This document shows positions 1 to 11,762 of a DNA stretch of 64,000 nt, piece by piece. Both the position numbers and the translations under genes were made by a program. The stretch comes from Morella rubra (Eukaryota; Streptophyta; Magnoliopsida; Fagales; Myricaceae), in assembly GCA_003952965.2 (NCBI GenBank), contig CM025855.1, forward strand, positions 11,172,451 to 11,236,450, in the 5' to 3' direction. The notes beneath the pieces are model-generated. The model did not search any database and had not been told where the DNA came from. It was given only the letters and a program-made list of their open reading frames with translations. The first letter of the stretch is position 1; the number at the start of each line of letters is the position of its first letter.

Positions 1-454
1 ACTTTATATGTTCCACAGAAATACCATCATCACCCGTTTACAATTACTTGTTTACATAAACTGAAACATTCCACAAAACACCCTTATAGCTTGTTTACAA
101 TGACATTATATATACTCAAAAGATTAGTCATTGATATAAATTGGCTACAAACAGGTTACATAAACACCAAATTGGTTAAATAATCTATATATCTCGAACA
201 CAAAACACCCAAATTGGTCACATAATCTATATATCTCCAACACAGAATTCAAAGCTGGTTACATAATGCAAATATTTTCTACCTTCCTCCCTGTGTACTT
301 CGATACATGTTATTAGTAGCAGTTTCCCTCATTTGCGTGACTCTGTGCGCAATGGGCTACGACCCTCCATTACTGTTGTGATCCCCTTGATATATATCAA
401 AAATGAATTATTGTTCTTTATAGACTAAATGTTTTTCACATGAAAGAAAAGATG
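1..454. other. Non-genic, AT-rich left edge
   Basis: No gene or element boundary could be supported here. The sequence has short direct repeats of a phrase like 'ggttacataatctatatatctc' spaced about 50-60 bases apart between roughly 150 and 270, which suggests a decayed tandem array or element interior. It may belong to the MULE described to the right. Confidence 0.4.
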
Positions 455-797
455 CTTACTGTGTTAGATTGCGCAATTGGCAACTTCTTTTTCTTTGAAC
501 CAACCTAACACAGGTGTGGTAAATACAGAAACGCAAAATTAAAATTAATGTTGGGATTGATTTACAAAGATTTTATGTTTGAGTTATAGCTTATTAGAAA
601 GCTCTGCGAGTATAGTTTCCAATTCTTACTGTGTTAGATTGCACAATTGGCAACTTCTTTTTCTTTGAACCAACCTAACACAGGTGTGGTAAATACAGAA
701 ACACAAAATTAAAATTAATGTTGGGATTGATTTACAAAGATTTTATGTTTGAGTTATAGCTTATTAGAAAGCTCTGCGAGTATAGTTTCCAATTCTT
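455..797. repeat. Recent 170-bp tandem duplication
   Basis: Two head-to-tail copies with a period of 170 bases: one starts at about 455 and the next at about 625, ending near 797. By eye they differ at only two positions. gcgcaattgg becomes gcacaattgg, and acgcaaaatt becomes acacaaaatt. Both differences are CG to CA, the expected decay of methylated cytosine on the minus strand. No coding content was seen. The duplication is therefore young compared with the decayed elements around it. Confidence 0.9.
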
Positions 798-1999
798 CAA
801 ACGGCATATAAATTACAGTTTTGTAGAGCAAGTTATGATAATCGTACTCCAAGGTCGTCAGGTTGGCAACTAGTTATTAGGTCTAGCGAAATTTGGACAA
901 TTTTCTTATTTTTAGCTAGCTCTTTGGATTTTTAATGTCTTTTCATTTCCATAAAAGTCTTTTATGTTTCCTAAGTCTCAATTTTGGAAGTTGTATTTCT
1001 CATTTACTCATACTTGGAGGTTGTTCCAAGCTCAACTATTTAAATCCTTCTCTAGCAATGGAAATAAACAAAGATTTTGAGTATTTAGACAACTTGAGCC
1101 TTACACTTATTTGCAAAAGGATTCTTTCTCCAAACTCTTATCTTTTGGTGGATTTCGATAGGTGGTGAGTTCTTTCTCTGTATCCCATATTAGATTACAT
1201 TAATTGGAAGGTGATTTTTGTATCCTTTTGTGTTCCTACTTAGATGGTAAGCATATCTATCCGAGTGTCTAAGTTAGAGTGTGATTCTCGACCTTCCAAC
1301 AAATATCCCAACCATTCTCATCACTGTCCCAAGGTTTATATTATTCTCATGCTATCATCTTATTCCCAAGGTTTCCATTTATCCATAGCATTTCACTCAG
1401 CCCGAGCACTCACGAGGTGTCCTACGCTTTCCCTATCTAATCCTGATATCATAGCCCTTGATGTCTTGGGAGCATCTGAGGTGACCCCATGGTTGTTTCC
1501 CTGCACAAAAATAATAATATATCATTATTACATGAATGACAAGAAAATAGAAAAATTTTAAATCATTGGAATGGCTGCCAATATACCTTGTTACATCCAT
1601 TCACTAATAAGTCAATAATTAGGATGTCTCACCGTTGTCCCGACACCAGCCATAGAATTGTCTAGATTATCAACCGTGGTGGTTAGGCCTTCGCCACCCT
1701 ACAAAATGTGTGAATAGATGGGTTAGGAGAGCTACTACATGTTTTCAAAGAGCTAAAGTTGTTGTACCTCAAGCTATAAAATACAACATTTTGAGATTTT
1801 CACTTCCTCCTAGCACCAGCCCTAGATGTTTCTGGAGCATCCCCCATTGTTATTGGATCCTCAGCACCTTGTAAAAGTCCAAGAAGCAGCTATGTGAGGG
1901 TGCACATATGTGTTAAGAGTGTCAAAAGTATATGTAGAGATAGTCATTATAAATATAGTATTTGTTTGATTTTTATTAATCGACTTCTTCGAAAAATTC
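798..1999. other. Non-genic stretch, possible MULE interior or 3' flank
   Basis: No credible gene. The short open frames here have no recognisable domain and no coding character. The stretch lies downstream, in the minus-strand sense, of the MULE transposase relic, so it may be the distal part of that element. I could not find a matching terminal inverted repeat in it. Confidence 0.4.
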
Positions 2000-4633
2000 T
2001 ACAGTCCGTTTTAGGTGGTAGATTGCACCACCTTGCATTGTGATCAATTACACCACATGTCCCACACTTGGCAAAATGACCCCGTTTCGACAATGCGTGG
2101 GGTGAAGGAAAGTAGGTAAGCCTCACGATAGGCTCCTATCTAGTAACAATTATCAACAAATGCTTTCAACTCTTGACGGGTGAAGTAAATCGCAGCGATG
2201 GCGATGAATTATCTCATACGTTGTCTATGGATTATTTCAAGCATACTTAGAATCAGCTTGTCTCTAGATTTAGTCACCCACGAATTAAAAGTCTCCGCAG
2301 CATTGTTCATTAACATGTCGCTTTTGCACTCGATGCCAAATATGTGCCTTGACTAGCATTTTGGATTTACGAGATCCAAGTAATAGTATGCATGAGGTCT
2401 CAAGCTTCTCATCTCTTTCATATGCAGTTTAAATCCTCACTCCGTGCAAGATTTTGCATATGCGAACAACACCCCTTTAATTGCTTGCCGCTTCTAACAC
2501 TTTGACTTTAGGTTCACATGCAAAAGTTTTAGATAGAACATATGCTCAGATTCAGGCAACAGGTCTTCAAATGTTTCCAATAAATCCTATAACAAATGCG
2601 CAGGAGTTAATATGTAATTACATTATAGTGTTGAAAAATCAATATACAAACCAAATAAAGTGTACCTTCTGCCTATTCGAGGTATAAACTCATCACCTTC
2701 GATCATCATATCCCACACCATTTGTCAACACATCCAAGAACCAAGTCCAGGAGGCCCTACACTCATTTTCTCACACCACATATGCAAGAAGAAAGATGTT
2801 ATCATTTGCATCCTTCCCAATGGCACAAAATAGCTAGCCACTAAAGGGACCCCTTCAGGTGATATGCATAGACTAAAATGATCGGTCTACAACTTGCCAA
2901 AAAATCCCCCTTTGCATGCTTCCATCCATATATACATGCGTTGAAAATAACCCCTGTCTAAGATGATTTCTACGCATGACCCTTGAATTCATTTTATCAC
3001 ACATTAGCGTAGTCTCCAGGATATTTGTATTGGTTGGCACGCTTACCAGTCACCCATTCACCATCTCTATGGCCAACCGAAGTGCTCGATACACTGTATG
3101 CTTTCCTACCCTGACCATCCAATCTCTATGAATATGCTCAACAAGTGCCAAGGGAGACAACAGTGGAGTGTGTCATTTTTCTCATATTCTTCATCAAATT
3201 CACTACTAGATTCAGCTTCATCACCCTTGAGTTTAAAAGCAACCTCCTCTATTGATCCCCATTCTTCATCATGATTAGAAAGGCGCTCCTCACTAGGCAA
3301 CATCTCGAGCACATCCATAGCATGCACTACATACATATAAACTCTATCTTCTCCTTCACAACCCTATTACTAACATACACAGTCCGCATCACTCTCAACA
3401 TATGCTATTTCCCCCATTAAATTCATCACCGTCAAAAGACCATGAGAATCGAATAACATTTAAATATCCTAACTCTTCCTTTGCAAACTTGTGCAAAACC
3501 ACCACAAATATAGTATCAGGATCTTCATTACATATATACTTTATCTTGCCTCATATATACTTCTCTTCATAAGAACTTAAGAACCGACCATGGTGCATGT
3601 ATAAGTGAATCATATCTGCTAGAAAACAAGAAAATAAACACACGATTAGCCGTATTATGAACACATAGTTGTCATCTAAAAAAAACAAAACAAGACGTGC
3701 ATGAGAGCTAAAATGGGATCTATGTATAATGCACAACAACAATGGGCTATATTATTTGGACATGACACTAAGCTAAAAAAATACAAGTGGGCCTAATAAA
3801 TTACAACTGATGGCCTAGTCTAAAGTTTTCACAATAAGACACCCAACAAATGGAGGGCAACATCTACATTGAAATTGTTGTTGCTCTCAATTTAAAACTC
3901 TAAAGTTGCAATGTCACTAACAACAAAATTCTATATCACTAATAATCCTTTGACCCACACGCTGACATTCTAAATGAGGCACCATGCTGACATTCTTGGT
4001 GCCAAATGCGTGTCTATTTCTCTTGTTTTCAACTACAATTTAAATCTACAAATTATGCATGAAGAAGCAGGTAACAACCTTTCTCTCTACAAAAACACCC
4101 AAAGATCGAAGCTGCCAAATTTCTTTACTTATTGCAAAACACAAGAGATGGAAGATTGATGACTTGTGAAAAAGGGGGATGAAAGATGGACAAGTTACGA
4201 AACATGGGTTGGGGAAGTTTGGGGCTAGATGTCACACGGGTGAGGGAAGACAAGTGAAAATGAGGAGGAATGAAGAGTTAGGGTTTATCGAATAAAAGTT
4301 GGGGAAATTAGGGAGGAAGAGAAGGGGGCTCGTAGAAATTACGCTGTTTTTTTCACTTGACAATGGTAATTTTAAGCCTTTTTTAACACTTAACAAGGGT
4401 AAGTTGAGGTGGCCTTTTTAATTTTTTTTTTAAATAGGTGTCAATGCGTGAATGGTATTGACGTGGTAGTGACAGACCACATAAGCATTCTCCCGTTAGT
4501 TGGGTAACAACAGATGGATGGAGAGACTTATTTTTTGAGAAACTATACCACAGGGACCATTTTATTGAAACTCATACCCCAAAGACTAATTCATAGCATT
4601 CGAATACCACAAGGACATATACAGTAATTAAGC
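1900..4633 (-). mobile_element. Decayed autonomous MULE (Mutator-like element), right part
   Basis: The stretch contains a minus-strand MuDR-type transposase relic, annotated separately. At its right side is a sequence typical of MULE ends: read on the minus strand from about 4633 it starts ggcttaattactgtatatg and continues through phrases such as 'gtccctgtggtat'. Between about 4330 and 4440 there are short related sub-repeats. The matching left terminus was not found, so the element either extends past the window's left edge or has lost that end. The right boundary is approximate and no target-site duplication could be checked. Confidence 0.5.
2000..3340 (-). pseudogene. MULE (MuDR-type) transposase pseudogene
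   Basis: This is a relic of the DDE transposase that moves Mutator-like elements. Reading the minus strand in more than one frame gives recognisable blocks in family order. A 'GKDANDNIFLLAYVV' block lies near 2790-2830, matching the catalytic-core region. A 'CDMLLNN'-like block, here SDMLMNNAAETFNSWV, lies near 2280-2330, followed by a 'MLEIIHRQRMR' block. A CX2CX4HX4C zinc knuckle (CGTCGVIDHNARWC) lies at about 2028-2069. Several stops and frame changes interrupt it, so it cannot make a working enzyme. An acidic open frame at 3106-3336 may be part of its N-terminal region. Confidence 0.75.
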
Positions 4634-5155
4634 CTATAAAAAATAACTTATTTCAATACCCCCGCTTGAGTCAATTCACATAGAGCCACCCATGGGATCA
4701 TGTATTTAGTATAAGCTAGCACTACAAGAAATATGGCTTCTGACAACGACTTTTTTAGCCACATCAGGGAACGTGTCCCCATTAAATAGCGTTAGAGACA
4801 ATAAAAAAAACTAGCTGCCACTGCATTCTTTATCAATGAGTTTGTAAGTTGGGACCCACACTGTTGCTAATGCCTATAAATGTTAAAAAGTTGTGTTTTT
4901 TTCTCTGAGACAAGGCAAAAGTCCTCTTGTTTTTCGTACGCTACAAGTCAAAAGTCACTTAAAAAATGAAGGAATCACCGACACAGTACTCATCCCTCCA
5001 CAGTGCTCTGTTAACCCAACCAACTCTTGGAAATCTCATCCATCGCCAGTAGTGGTTTAGACATTTGGTTGCTATAGCCCCTATTTTCAAATCTACTCAT
5101 TGCCAACCATTTCTTTTTTCCATCTGCTCTCATTGCCGATTGCTCATTTGTTCTA

Positions 5156-5160
<5 letters not shown>
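4634..5160. other. Non-genic, with a solitary CACTA-type terminus
   Basis: At 4720 the sequence cactacaagaaatatggctt matches the terminal motif of plant CACTA (En/Spm-like) transposons. The next roughly 180 bases are of a subterminal type. No opposite-orientation partner was found nearby, so it appears to be a truncated element end. No gene is visible. Confidence 0.5.

Positions 5161-5206
<46 letters not shown>
5161..5206. repeat. (CT)23 microsatellite
   Basis: An uninterrupted CT dinucleotide run of 46 bases. It makes low-complexity open frames on both strands, which are not genes. Confidence 0.97.
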
Positions 5207-5211
<5 letters not shown>

Positions 5212-5350
5212 TCTTTGCCCTTCCTGAGATCGTTGCCACGGCCAGTGAACCAAGGCCTAGAACCATGGTGCCTCAATTTTACCACCTACTTTCTTTTTTT
5301 TTTCTTTCAAATTAGAACAAAATTTTATAATTTATTAATTTATAAAAATT

Positions 5351-5691
5351 GAGAATAATATATTTTTCACCTATAAACTACCACATGTTTTATACTTTGC
5401 ATCCTAAATTACCATGTTTGAGACATTGCACCCTCCATCTATTCTTTCCATCAAATTAGAAGTAAATTGTCTTTTGTAACAGGAAATATTGATTATGCCC
5501 TTAAAAAAAGGTCACGAATAGTAGGATACATTTAAGGGGATAATTATCATTTTGTATTAAAACGTCAATTTTTGTCCAATTTGGTGAAAAAAATAGATGA
5601 ATGGTGCAATGGGTAGTTTGTGAGTACAATGTGGTACGTAGTTTAAGCTGTAAAGTGCAAAACCTATAGTGGGGCGAAAATATATTTTTCC
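5351..5691. mobile_element. MULE-type MITE with perfect 10-bp target duplication
   Basis: A 341-base non-coding element flanked on both sides by the identical 10-mer tataaaaatt (5341-5350 and 5692-5701). Its ends are imperfect inverted repeats: the left begins gagaataatatatttttcac, and the reverse complement of the right begins ggaaaaatatattttcgccc. Similarity continues for about 60 bases, through a 'ttttgcacttta'-like phrase. A 9-11-bp TSD is the mark of the Mutator superfamily, so this is a non-autonomous MULE. It has no coding capacity. Confidence 0.82.
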
Positions 5692-6299
5692 TATAAAAAT
5701 TTTACGACCTTGAATGATAGTTTCACATTCTTGGGGAGGGAGAGAATAGTTTTCTTTTTTTTTTTTTTTTGAGAAAATTGGTGTATAGAACCCAAGGGAT
5801 AGGGGAGGAAGGGGCTTTGCAAAATTTGTTTTTGCGTTGGGGATTAGCCGGCCCCCTCCCTCAGCCATTGATTTTATCTGTTCATATTTATGAAACTTCT
5901 AGTTTAAAAGAAAAGGGTTAAGTAACTCTATAATCTTTAGGCTTTACCTTCATTTCAAAAATCTCAAAAAATACTCATGTTATGATGTCGTCCAAAACAT
6001 AACGGAAGCAATTACGCCAGTTGTCCAGCTATCCATGTAACACATGCCATATGAAATAAAATATTAAAAAAAACCTATAAATAAAAAATTAGAAAAGCAC
6101 AAAATATTTTTAAAAAATAATTCAAAAAAGAAAATAAGAAACATTAAAAAAAACTTCCCCGAAAGCCACCAGTCTGGGACTGTGTCGAGGGTGGAGGCGG
6201 ATAGGGTGTCCACCCCTGTGATGGTGGCCATACTGACAGGATCCCCAGTGGAGACCACGGCCTGGACTACCTGGAGGGGGAAGACGAGAGGCAAGAAGC

Positions 6300-6560
6300 G
6301 GCGCCAATGATCGAGCAGTACAACCCCGACCTGGGCATCCTTACCAGACCGACCAATCAGAACAGGCTTACCAAGCAAAGCAACCTAAGCAGACCGACCG
6401 ATTAGAACAGGCTGACCGACCAGAGCAGCCCAGGCCGATCAACCGACCAGGACAGCCTAGACATGCTGACCGACCATGAGCCCAACGATATTTATGCCAG
6501 CAGGTCGACCAGTCAGTCGCAGACCGACTAGGACCAGTTCAAGACCCAATCGGAGCGAAG
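6300..6560. repeat. Degenerate GACCGACC-type repeat tract
   Basis: Many irregular repeats of a 'gaccgaccagagcag' theme (accagaccgaccaatcagaa, agaccgaccgattagaacag, gctgaccgaccagagcagcc and others). They lie inside the 1.9-kb MULE. They are not in a convincing reading frame and the origin is unknown. Confidence 0.7.
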
Positions 6561-6699
6561 CAACAGCACGACCACGTTATTTATGGAAAGATCTTTGGTG
6601 ATTGGTTTCCTTCCGTGAAGAGATACGATGCAGTCAATCTTCTAGATTCGGACGTCTCCGAAAGTCTAGAATATTTCCTTTCCTTTTTGAGTTCGGTTT

Positions 6700-7300
6700 A
6701 TTTAGGCATGTATATCAAATCTACGTGATCGACGGGATTGATTTCCAACGAGCGGCGATTTGATTTAGATTTGATTTTGAGTCCATTATGGTTTTGTAAG
6801 CACCGAAGGATGTCTATATAAACACCCTTCAGGTGCAGTTGAGTTTATCATTAAGAGTCATAGAGTTTACGAGAGCCTGAGAGCTTTTGTTGAGTGTTTT
6901 GGCCGAGCATAGGCACGTATATGCTAAGTCGGTTTCAGGGCTAATAACCTTGATTACTTGGGATTCATTCTAGGCTAATAACCTAGTTTGGGTACCCGTT
7001 CTTGGGCTAATTAACCCTTGATCGGGAGTGTTCTTGTTTCTTGTGGTTCGAAGGACTGATAATCCTTAGACCACGTTTCTTTTATCAAATCAGTGAGGTA
7101 TTCTTCATTATCAGTGTGTTAAGATCCTATTTACTTCGCTCGTGTGTTACTGGAACTAGTCGGGAGGATCATGTGGTATTGGAGTAGATCGAGTACCACT
7201 GGTCGGGAGGATCATTGGTAGTACTGGAGCAGATCGCTTACAGGAGAAGTTGGTGCTTGTTTTGGTTCCTTGACTGAGGACCCTAACACATACCCTGCAA
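6700..7300 (+). other. LTR-like or promoter-like internal sequence
   Basis: A TATA-like ctatataaac lies at about 6813. It is followed by a stretch with a repeated 'gggctaataacc' theme (near 6938, 6973 and 7005) and two 'gtcgggaggatcat' copies near 7159 and 7201. This resembles the U3-R-U5 layout of a plant retrotransposon LTR, but TG/CA ends and a duplication were not found. Captured LTR sequence inside the MULE is one reading; captured host promoter is another. Confidence 0.3.
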
Positions 7301-7798
7301 AGGGAGTAGAAAAACCCTGGGCAGTTGGGGATTTCTGCCCCATCTTGATAACACCCTACATTTTAGGGTAGAGGTCGGGGATTTTCCCCTCCTCTGCGTG
7401 GTGGAGACCCAGCCTTAAGAGCTCAAAGGGGTGGTTGGGTCACTCGTGACGACTGTTCTATCCCAAGTGATCAATTTCTTTTTTCTAGTTATTGTGATTT
7501 TTTTACATAATTCAACTTTTTTTTCTAATTGATTTGCTTTTCAAGTTTTATATTTACAAATTTAATATTTTTATTCTGTAGGTAAATTTTTTCTAATGTT
7601 TTACCTGACTTGACACACGCGACATGGTTAACTGGATACATGGCGTTATTTCATTTGTTCTTACTGTGTCTTCCGTGGCAAGTTCATCACATAAGGATGT
7701 TTTTTTATTTTTTTTGGGGAATTGCTTGTGATTATTTTCAAAATCCAAGGACCATTTTTAGAAAGGTAAAACCTGAGGATTATATGACTAGTTAACCC

Positions 7799-9556
7799 AA
7801 ATAAGAAGAAGAAAACAAAAAGTTATGCACATTTAGTAAAATATTGTGAATTAGATAATTTTAGGGCCAGTCGATGATCAAACGTACGACAGACAAAACA
7901 AAAACTTCAGAGAGAATCTAGGGCATTGGATGGCTAGCTAATCTACAGGAAAAGAAAGGAAGACAGCATTGAAAGATGGGGGAAAGAGATATACGTGGTC
8001 CAAGAGAGAGAAAAAGCAAACTGAAATGGGGACCCCTTTCGGAGCACCTTCACCTTGCGTTCGCTTTTGCTTTGGTTAGAATTATGAAAGAATCGGCAAC
8101 CCACACGGTACGTTCATTGCTCTTTCTGAAACAGTTTACGGGGCCTTCCTTCAACGGGACTCCAAGGTATTTCCCTTCTAAATTAATGAAAAGGGTACGG
8201 TGTCCTCTGCTGCTGTCACTGCACCCTCCCCAGATGCTGATGGAGGTAGTCATGAGGGAGTCCGTCTCTGTCTTTCTCTCTCGTGATTGAATTTGTGTGT
8301 TGTTTATGTTGAGAGGGACGAGTGCATGTGCACAAACATTTCAACTGTGGCACTGAAAAACATGGCATTTATCTCCGCATTTAAAAGTAACGCTTTCTTT
8401 CTCTTTCTTTCTCTTTCTTTTTCTGAGGCATTTAAAAGGAACACAAATGCAATGAAAACGACTTCCCATCTTTTTTTTCTTTCCTTCACTATGATCTTTA
8501 CGGTTATGTACGCTCTCTCTCTCTCTCTCTCTCTCTCACATTGAATTTGTGTCGAATATAGGTCAGTACTTTTGAGTAGTTCTTTCCTATTCTGTAGCAA
8601 ATGGTCCCAACAAGTAGAACAATTTACTTAAGAAAAATGAGTCCATGTTTCGCCATTTGACATAAATCTCAGACTGCATGGTTAATCGATCTGATACCTG
8701 TAAAAACCTCGTCTTTTCCTTTTTCCCTTTCTCCTCTGACTTAGTCAACAATTAGAAAGCAAAAAAATACCATTACAGAAAATTAGTATTTGAGTTTTCG
8801 AGCCAAAGCCCTCAGAGTATGATAATCAGTACTGTACAATGTCCAACAATATATGACAAAAGGAATTGGAAATATTAAATTTCTGTGCATATATACATGG
8901 GGTTCACTGAGGACAAAAGAACAACGGAAGATATGGTAATTGGTCCAGGATTGAAATTACAGGTCTCTATTTTGTTTATCTAGACAATGTATTACTGAAG
9001 GATAATTAACTTGCACGGCTTAGAAATATCTCAATGAAGAAAGTGGATTCTGTAACAACTGGTAGCTTTTTGTTTTCTGGGTAAGTAATTATGTTAATCC
9101 CAAAAATTCAGGAAATACAATTGAGCCCAAAAAATAAAAAAAAGGTTTTCTAGTCGGCCTGAGTCAAAATAACCATCTCTCTGATCGAGGATAATATAAT
9201 CACTGGCAACTGGTGCATGCTAGCCTTCATATGTCCATGTTGCACATCTTATATATTAAACACAATATCCATAAAATTAAATCTTCTATGTTTCTTTGCA
9301 ACAATTGAAGATCTATTTAATCAAAACAAAAACCCGTTATCACTGTTGTTTTAATCAACAGTACCCCAATAATGGTCAGACTCGAAACACTGCATTAAGA
9401 TCCCTACTTGAGACAGCAAGGGTAGATGAACTTTAGACATTAAGAATATAAAATCAGAAAAGAAAAATTAATTAAGAGCTTCCTTTGAATGCAAGAGATT
9501 GTGTTAATTAAAAGAGACAGCTGCTTGTTTAATCGGCTGCATGGTCATTCTGCATT
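7799..9556. other. Intergenic, 3' side of the IDD gene
   Basis: No gene was found. Pyrimidine-rich runs occur, including a CT microsatellite at about 8513-8536 and ctttctctttctttct stretches near 8395-8425. Both generate spurious open frames on the two strands. The last few hundred bases before 9557 presumably hold the 3'UTR of the IDD gene, but no clear polyadenylation signal was chosen. Confidence 0.5.
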
Positions 9557-11603
9557 TCATCCTCCCTCTCCTTCTGTTGTGGCTGAAGACATATAACTCA
9601 CGCCAAGAGAGGTCTCATCTGACGGTGCCACAACCGTGGGTGCATGGAATTGTTGCCTGCAAGCATGGCAAGTGATTTGCAACATGGTGGAGCTGATCTT
9701 CTTGGTTGCTTGCTCTTTCAGAACCATAGCCCTTTGGAGCTCCGCCTGCGCTTTTTGCCTTAATTTCTTGGCATTTGCAAACTCAAGCTCAGCTATCTCA
9801 ATTTGACGCTTAGCTTCTCGCCGAGATTCCTCAGCGTAAGCCTTTTCAGCCATGGCCAACTTTAGCTCCTCCTTTGCAAGCTCTTTCAACCTTGGCACTT
9901 CCAATCTACTTTCACTCTCATTATGATCACCGACAGACCTCCTGCTTGTATCCCGATTAGGCTTATTTGATTCATTCCTCTCTCCACCATCGCACGAACC
10001 GATCGAAAGTTTCAAATGGGTCTCATGAATCTCGTCTGAATTCGTCAACAAGAGGGCATTCGATGAAGGTAGAAGTTGAAGTTCCAAATTGTGCTGCTGT
10101 TCAGAATTAGAGGGGGCACTTTTTTGGTCAGAGCAGAAGAAAGCAGGCTCAGCTCGCTTTGACATTGGCAATCCAGGGGATGCGGTTAGTGCAAAATTAT
10201 TGGTGTCACTCGATGGGCTGGTGCTCGATGCTGTTCGAGATGAGCAAGCCGGCTGCAGTGCCTGTATTTCAGGCGGAGCTTGCCGGACCGTGCAAGCGTC
10301 TTGGTGCTCAATGAAACTCTCTACTCTGCAAAGGATAAATAAAGTTGAATAATCCAAAGTGGATAAGGTACTATTATTATGATTGATTGTCTCCATACTA
10401 TTATCTGTTATTTTCATAGAAGAAATGAAAACTTCTTCATGTAGGGTTGCCAAGAAACAAAGAATATGAGATTTTAGTATGGATTAGAAGACTAGGTTTA
10501 GTACATTTTTACAAATATAAGCAAAAGGAATCAAATGGGGTATGTGTGGGTGAAAAATGCTCTTTAATGATGTGGGGAATAGGCTTTGTTTAGCCTTGGA
10601 AAGCTATCATCGAGAACGGTACAGATAAATTGGCCTTAAACTTTCATTGGCTGGCCTAGATCTCTTACGGAGCCGGGCATGAGGTCATGTACCAGAGATA
10701 ATTATTCTTCCAAGCGTGATTCCTCAACTTTATCTGTTAAAAAACAATTTCGGGGATATAGAACCATGAGTAGCTAGCCCCGGCAAAAAAAGAAAAAATC
10801 AAGGAGAAGAACTTGTAAATTTAGTATACATATTGCTTCGCAACATAATTCATATGAGGATTTTAGGGCCTGATCGAGAAACGAACCAAATTAGGCAGTA
10901 AACCCCTCTAGTTCCCACGAGAAATTTCTTGAAATTTGTAATCAGTGAAGAATCAGCTCAATTAAAAAATAAAAATACGCTGTAAATGGGAAGAAAGAAC
11001 AAACCTCGAGAACACACGGCCACAGTCACAAGAATGGCCTCTAGTGCCACAGGTTTTGAGGTGGGCTTTGTAATCGGATTGAACAGCATATCCTTTGGAG
11101 CATTTCTCACACACCCACTGCTTGTGATTGCTGTGCTTCCTTCTGAAATGCTTTTTTATTCCTACAAGATCACCAAGGGCGTGGCATGGGTCATGGTGCA
11201 AACAAGTAGGCTCCGGGCACACAAAAACCCTTTTCTTCACCTCCTGTGTCTCCCTCTTAAGCAACTTCCATGGCACTTTGTGCCTTCGCCTATGCATCTG
11301 CAAATTCTGGTCTCTTTGGAACCCTTGGTTGCAGATCTCACACACATACCTATCGGATTCCAATAAGGTTTTGGGGGAGAGAGACACAACCTCAGCATCT
11401 GGATCTGCGTTAAACCCAGAAAATTTGTAATGAACACGTAACACAAGAAAGAAAAAGGACTGAGAAAGAAGAAGATTATGCAACTCTCTACCTGGTGTGC
11501 CAGCTGGTTTTCTTTTTCTTTTGTTAGTCACTTCATTTTCTCGGGAAGCAAATGCATCAGAGGAAGACGATGGGGCACCAGAAGAAGCAGCGTTCTCTAA
11601 CAT
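9557..11603 (-). CDS. IDD14/15/16-like: INDETERMINATE DOMAIN (IDD14/15/16-type) transcription factor
   Basis: A DNA-binding regulator, predicted nuclear. Exons on the minus strand are 11603-11492, 11404-11005 and 10325-9557 (GT-AG introns of 87 and 679 bases), giving 426 aa. The ID domain is whole: C2H2 finger 1 at residues 59-79, finger 2 (C100, C105, H123, H128), C2HC finger 3 (C136, C139, H152, C156) and finger 4 (C163, C165, H178, C182, with R171 split by intron 2). A basic KRKRK run precedes it. An EAR-like LELQLL lies at 251-256, an Ala/Glu/Lys-rich coiled coil at about 318-385, and a CHACRQQF motif at 390-397. The coiled coil and C-terminal motif are specific to the IDD14/15(SGR5)/16 group, which in Arabidopsis controls gravitropism and lateral organ shape through auxin genes. 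The start was chosen at MLENAASSG; the open frame continues upstream only through low-complexity Ser/Leu from a CT repeat. Confidence 0.93.
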
Positions 11604-11729
11604 GGGGTGATTTCGGTGCTTTTTAGCGACTATATGGTGGGGATAGTTACACAATGAATCCTCACCTGTACAGCCGGTGAGGTTGAAATAGTGGATTTCA
11701 GCTTTATTCCTAGAAGAAAGAATATGGAT

Positions 11730-11762
<33 letters not shown>

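Larger units (their letters stand above)
5915..7798. mobile_element. Non-autonomous MULE with long, decayed inverted repeats
   Basis: The left end (starting gggttaagtaac at 5915) and the reverse complement of the right end (starting gggttaactagt, ending at 7798) align over roughly 200-250 bases with gaps. Shared phrases include a 'tttacctt', a 'cggaag', an 'acgcca' and a 'tatccat' block. The flanks are A-rich on both sides (aaaagaaaa and aaataagaa), compatible with a decayed 9-bp duplication but not proof of one. The interior (about 6170-7450) is more GC-rich than the ends and non-repetitive, as expected for captured foreign sequence. No transposase was seen. Confidence 0.6.

Noticed and set aside
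5011..5352. Overlapping open frames on both strands across the CT microsatellite
   Set aside because: They exist only because CT/GA repeats lack stops; they have Ser-Leu or Arg-Glu runs and no domain.
8304..8600. Arg/Glu-rich minus-strand frame near 8.3-8.6 kb
   Set aside because: Built from CT-rich low-complexity sequence; no homology and no splice context.
10089..11446. Plus- and minus-strand frames within the IDD gene
   Set aside because: Shadows of the true coding frame; the zinc fingers are only in the annotated frame.
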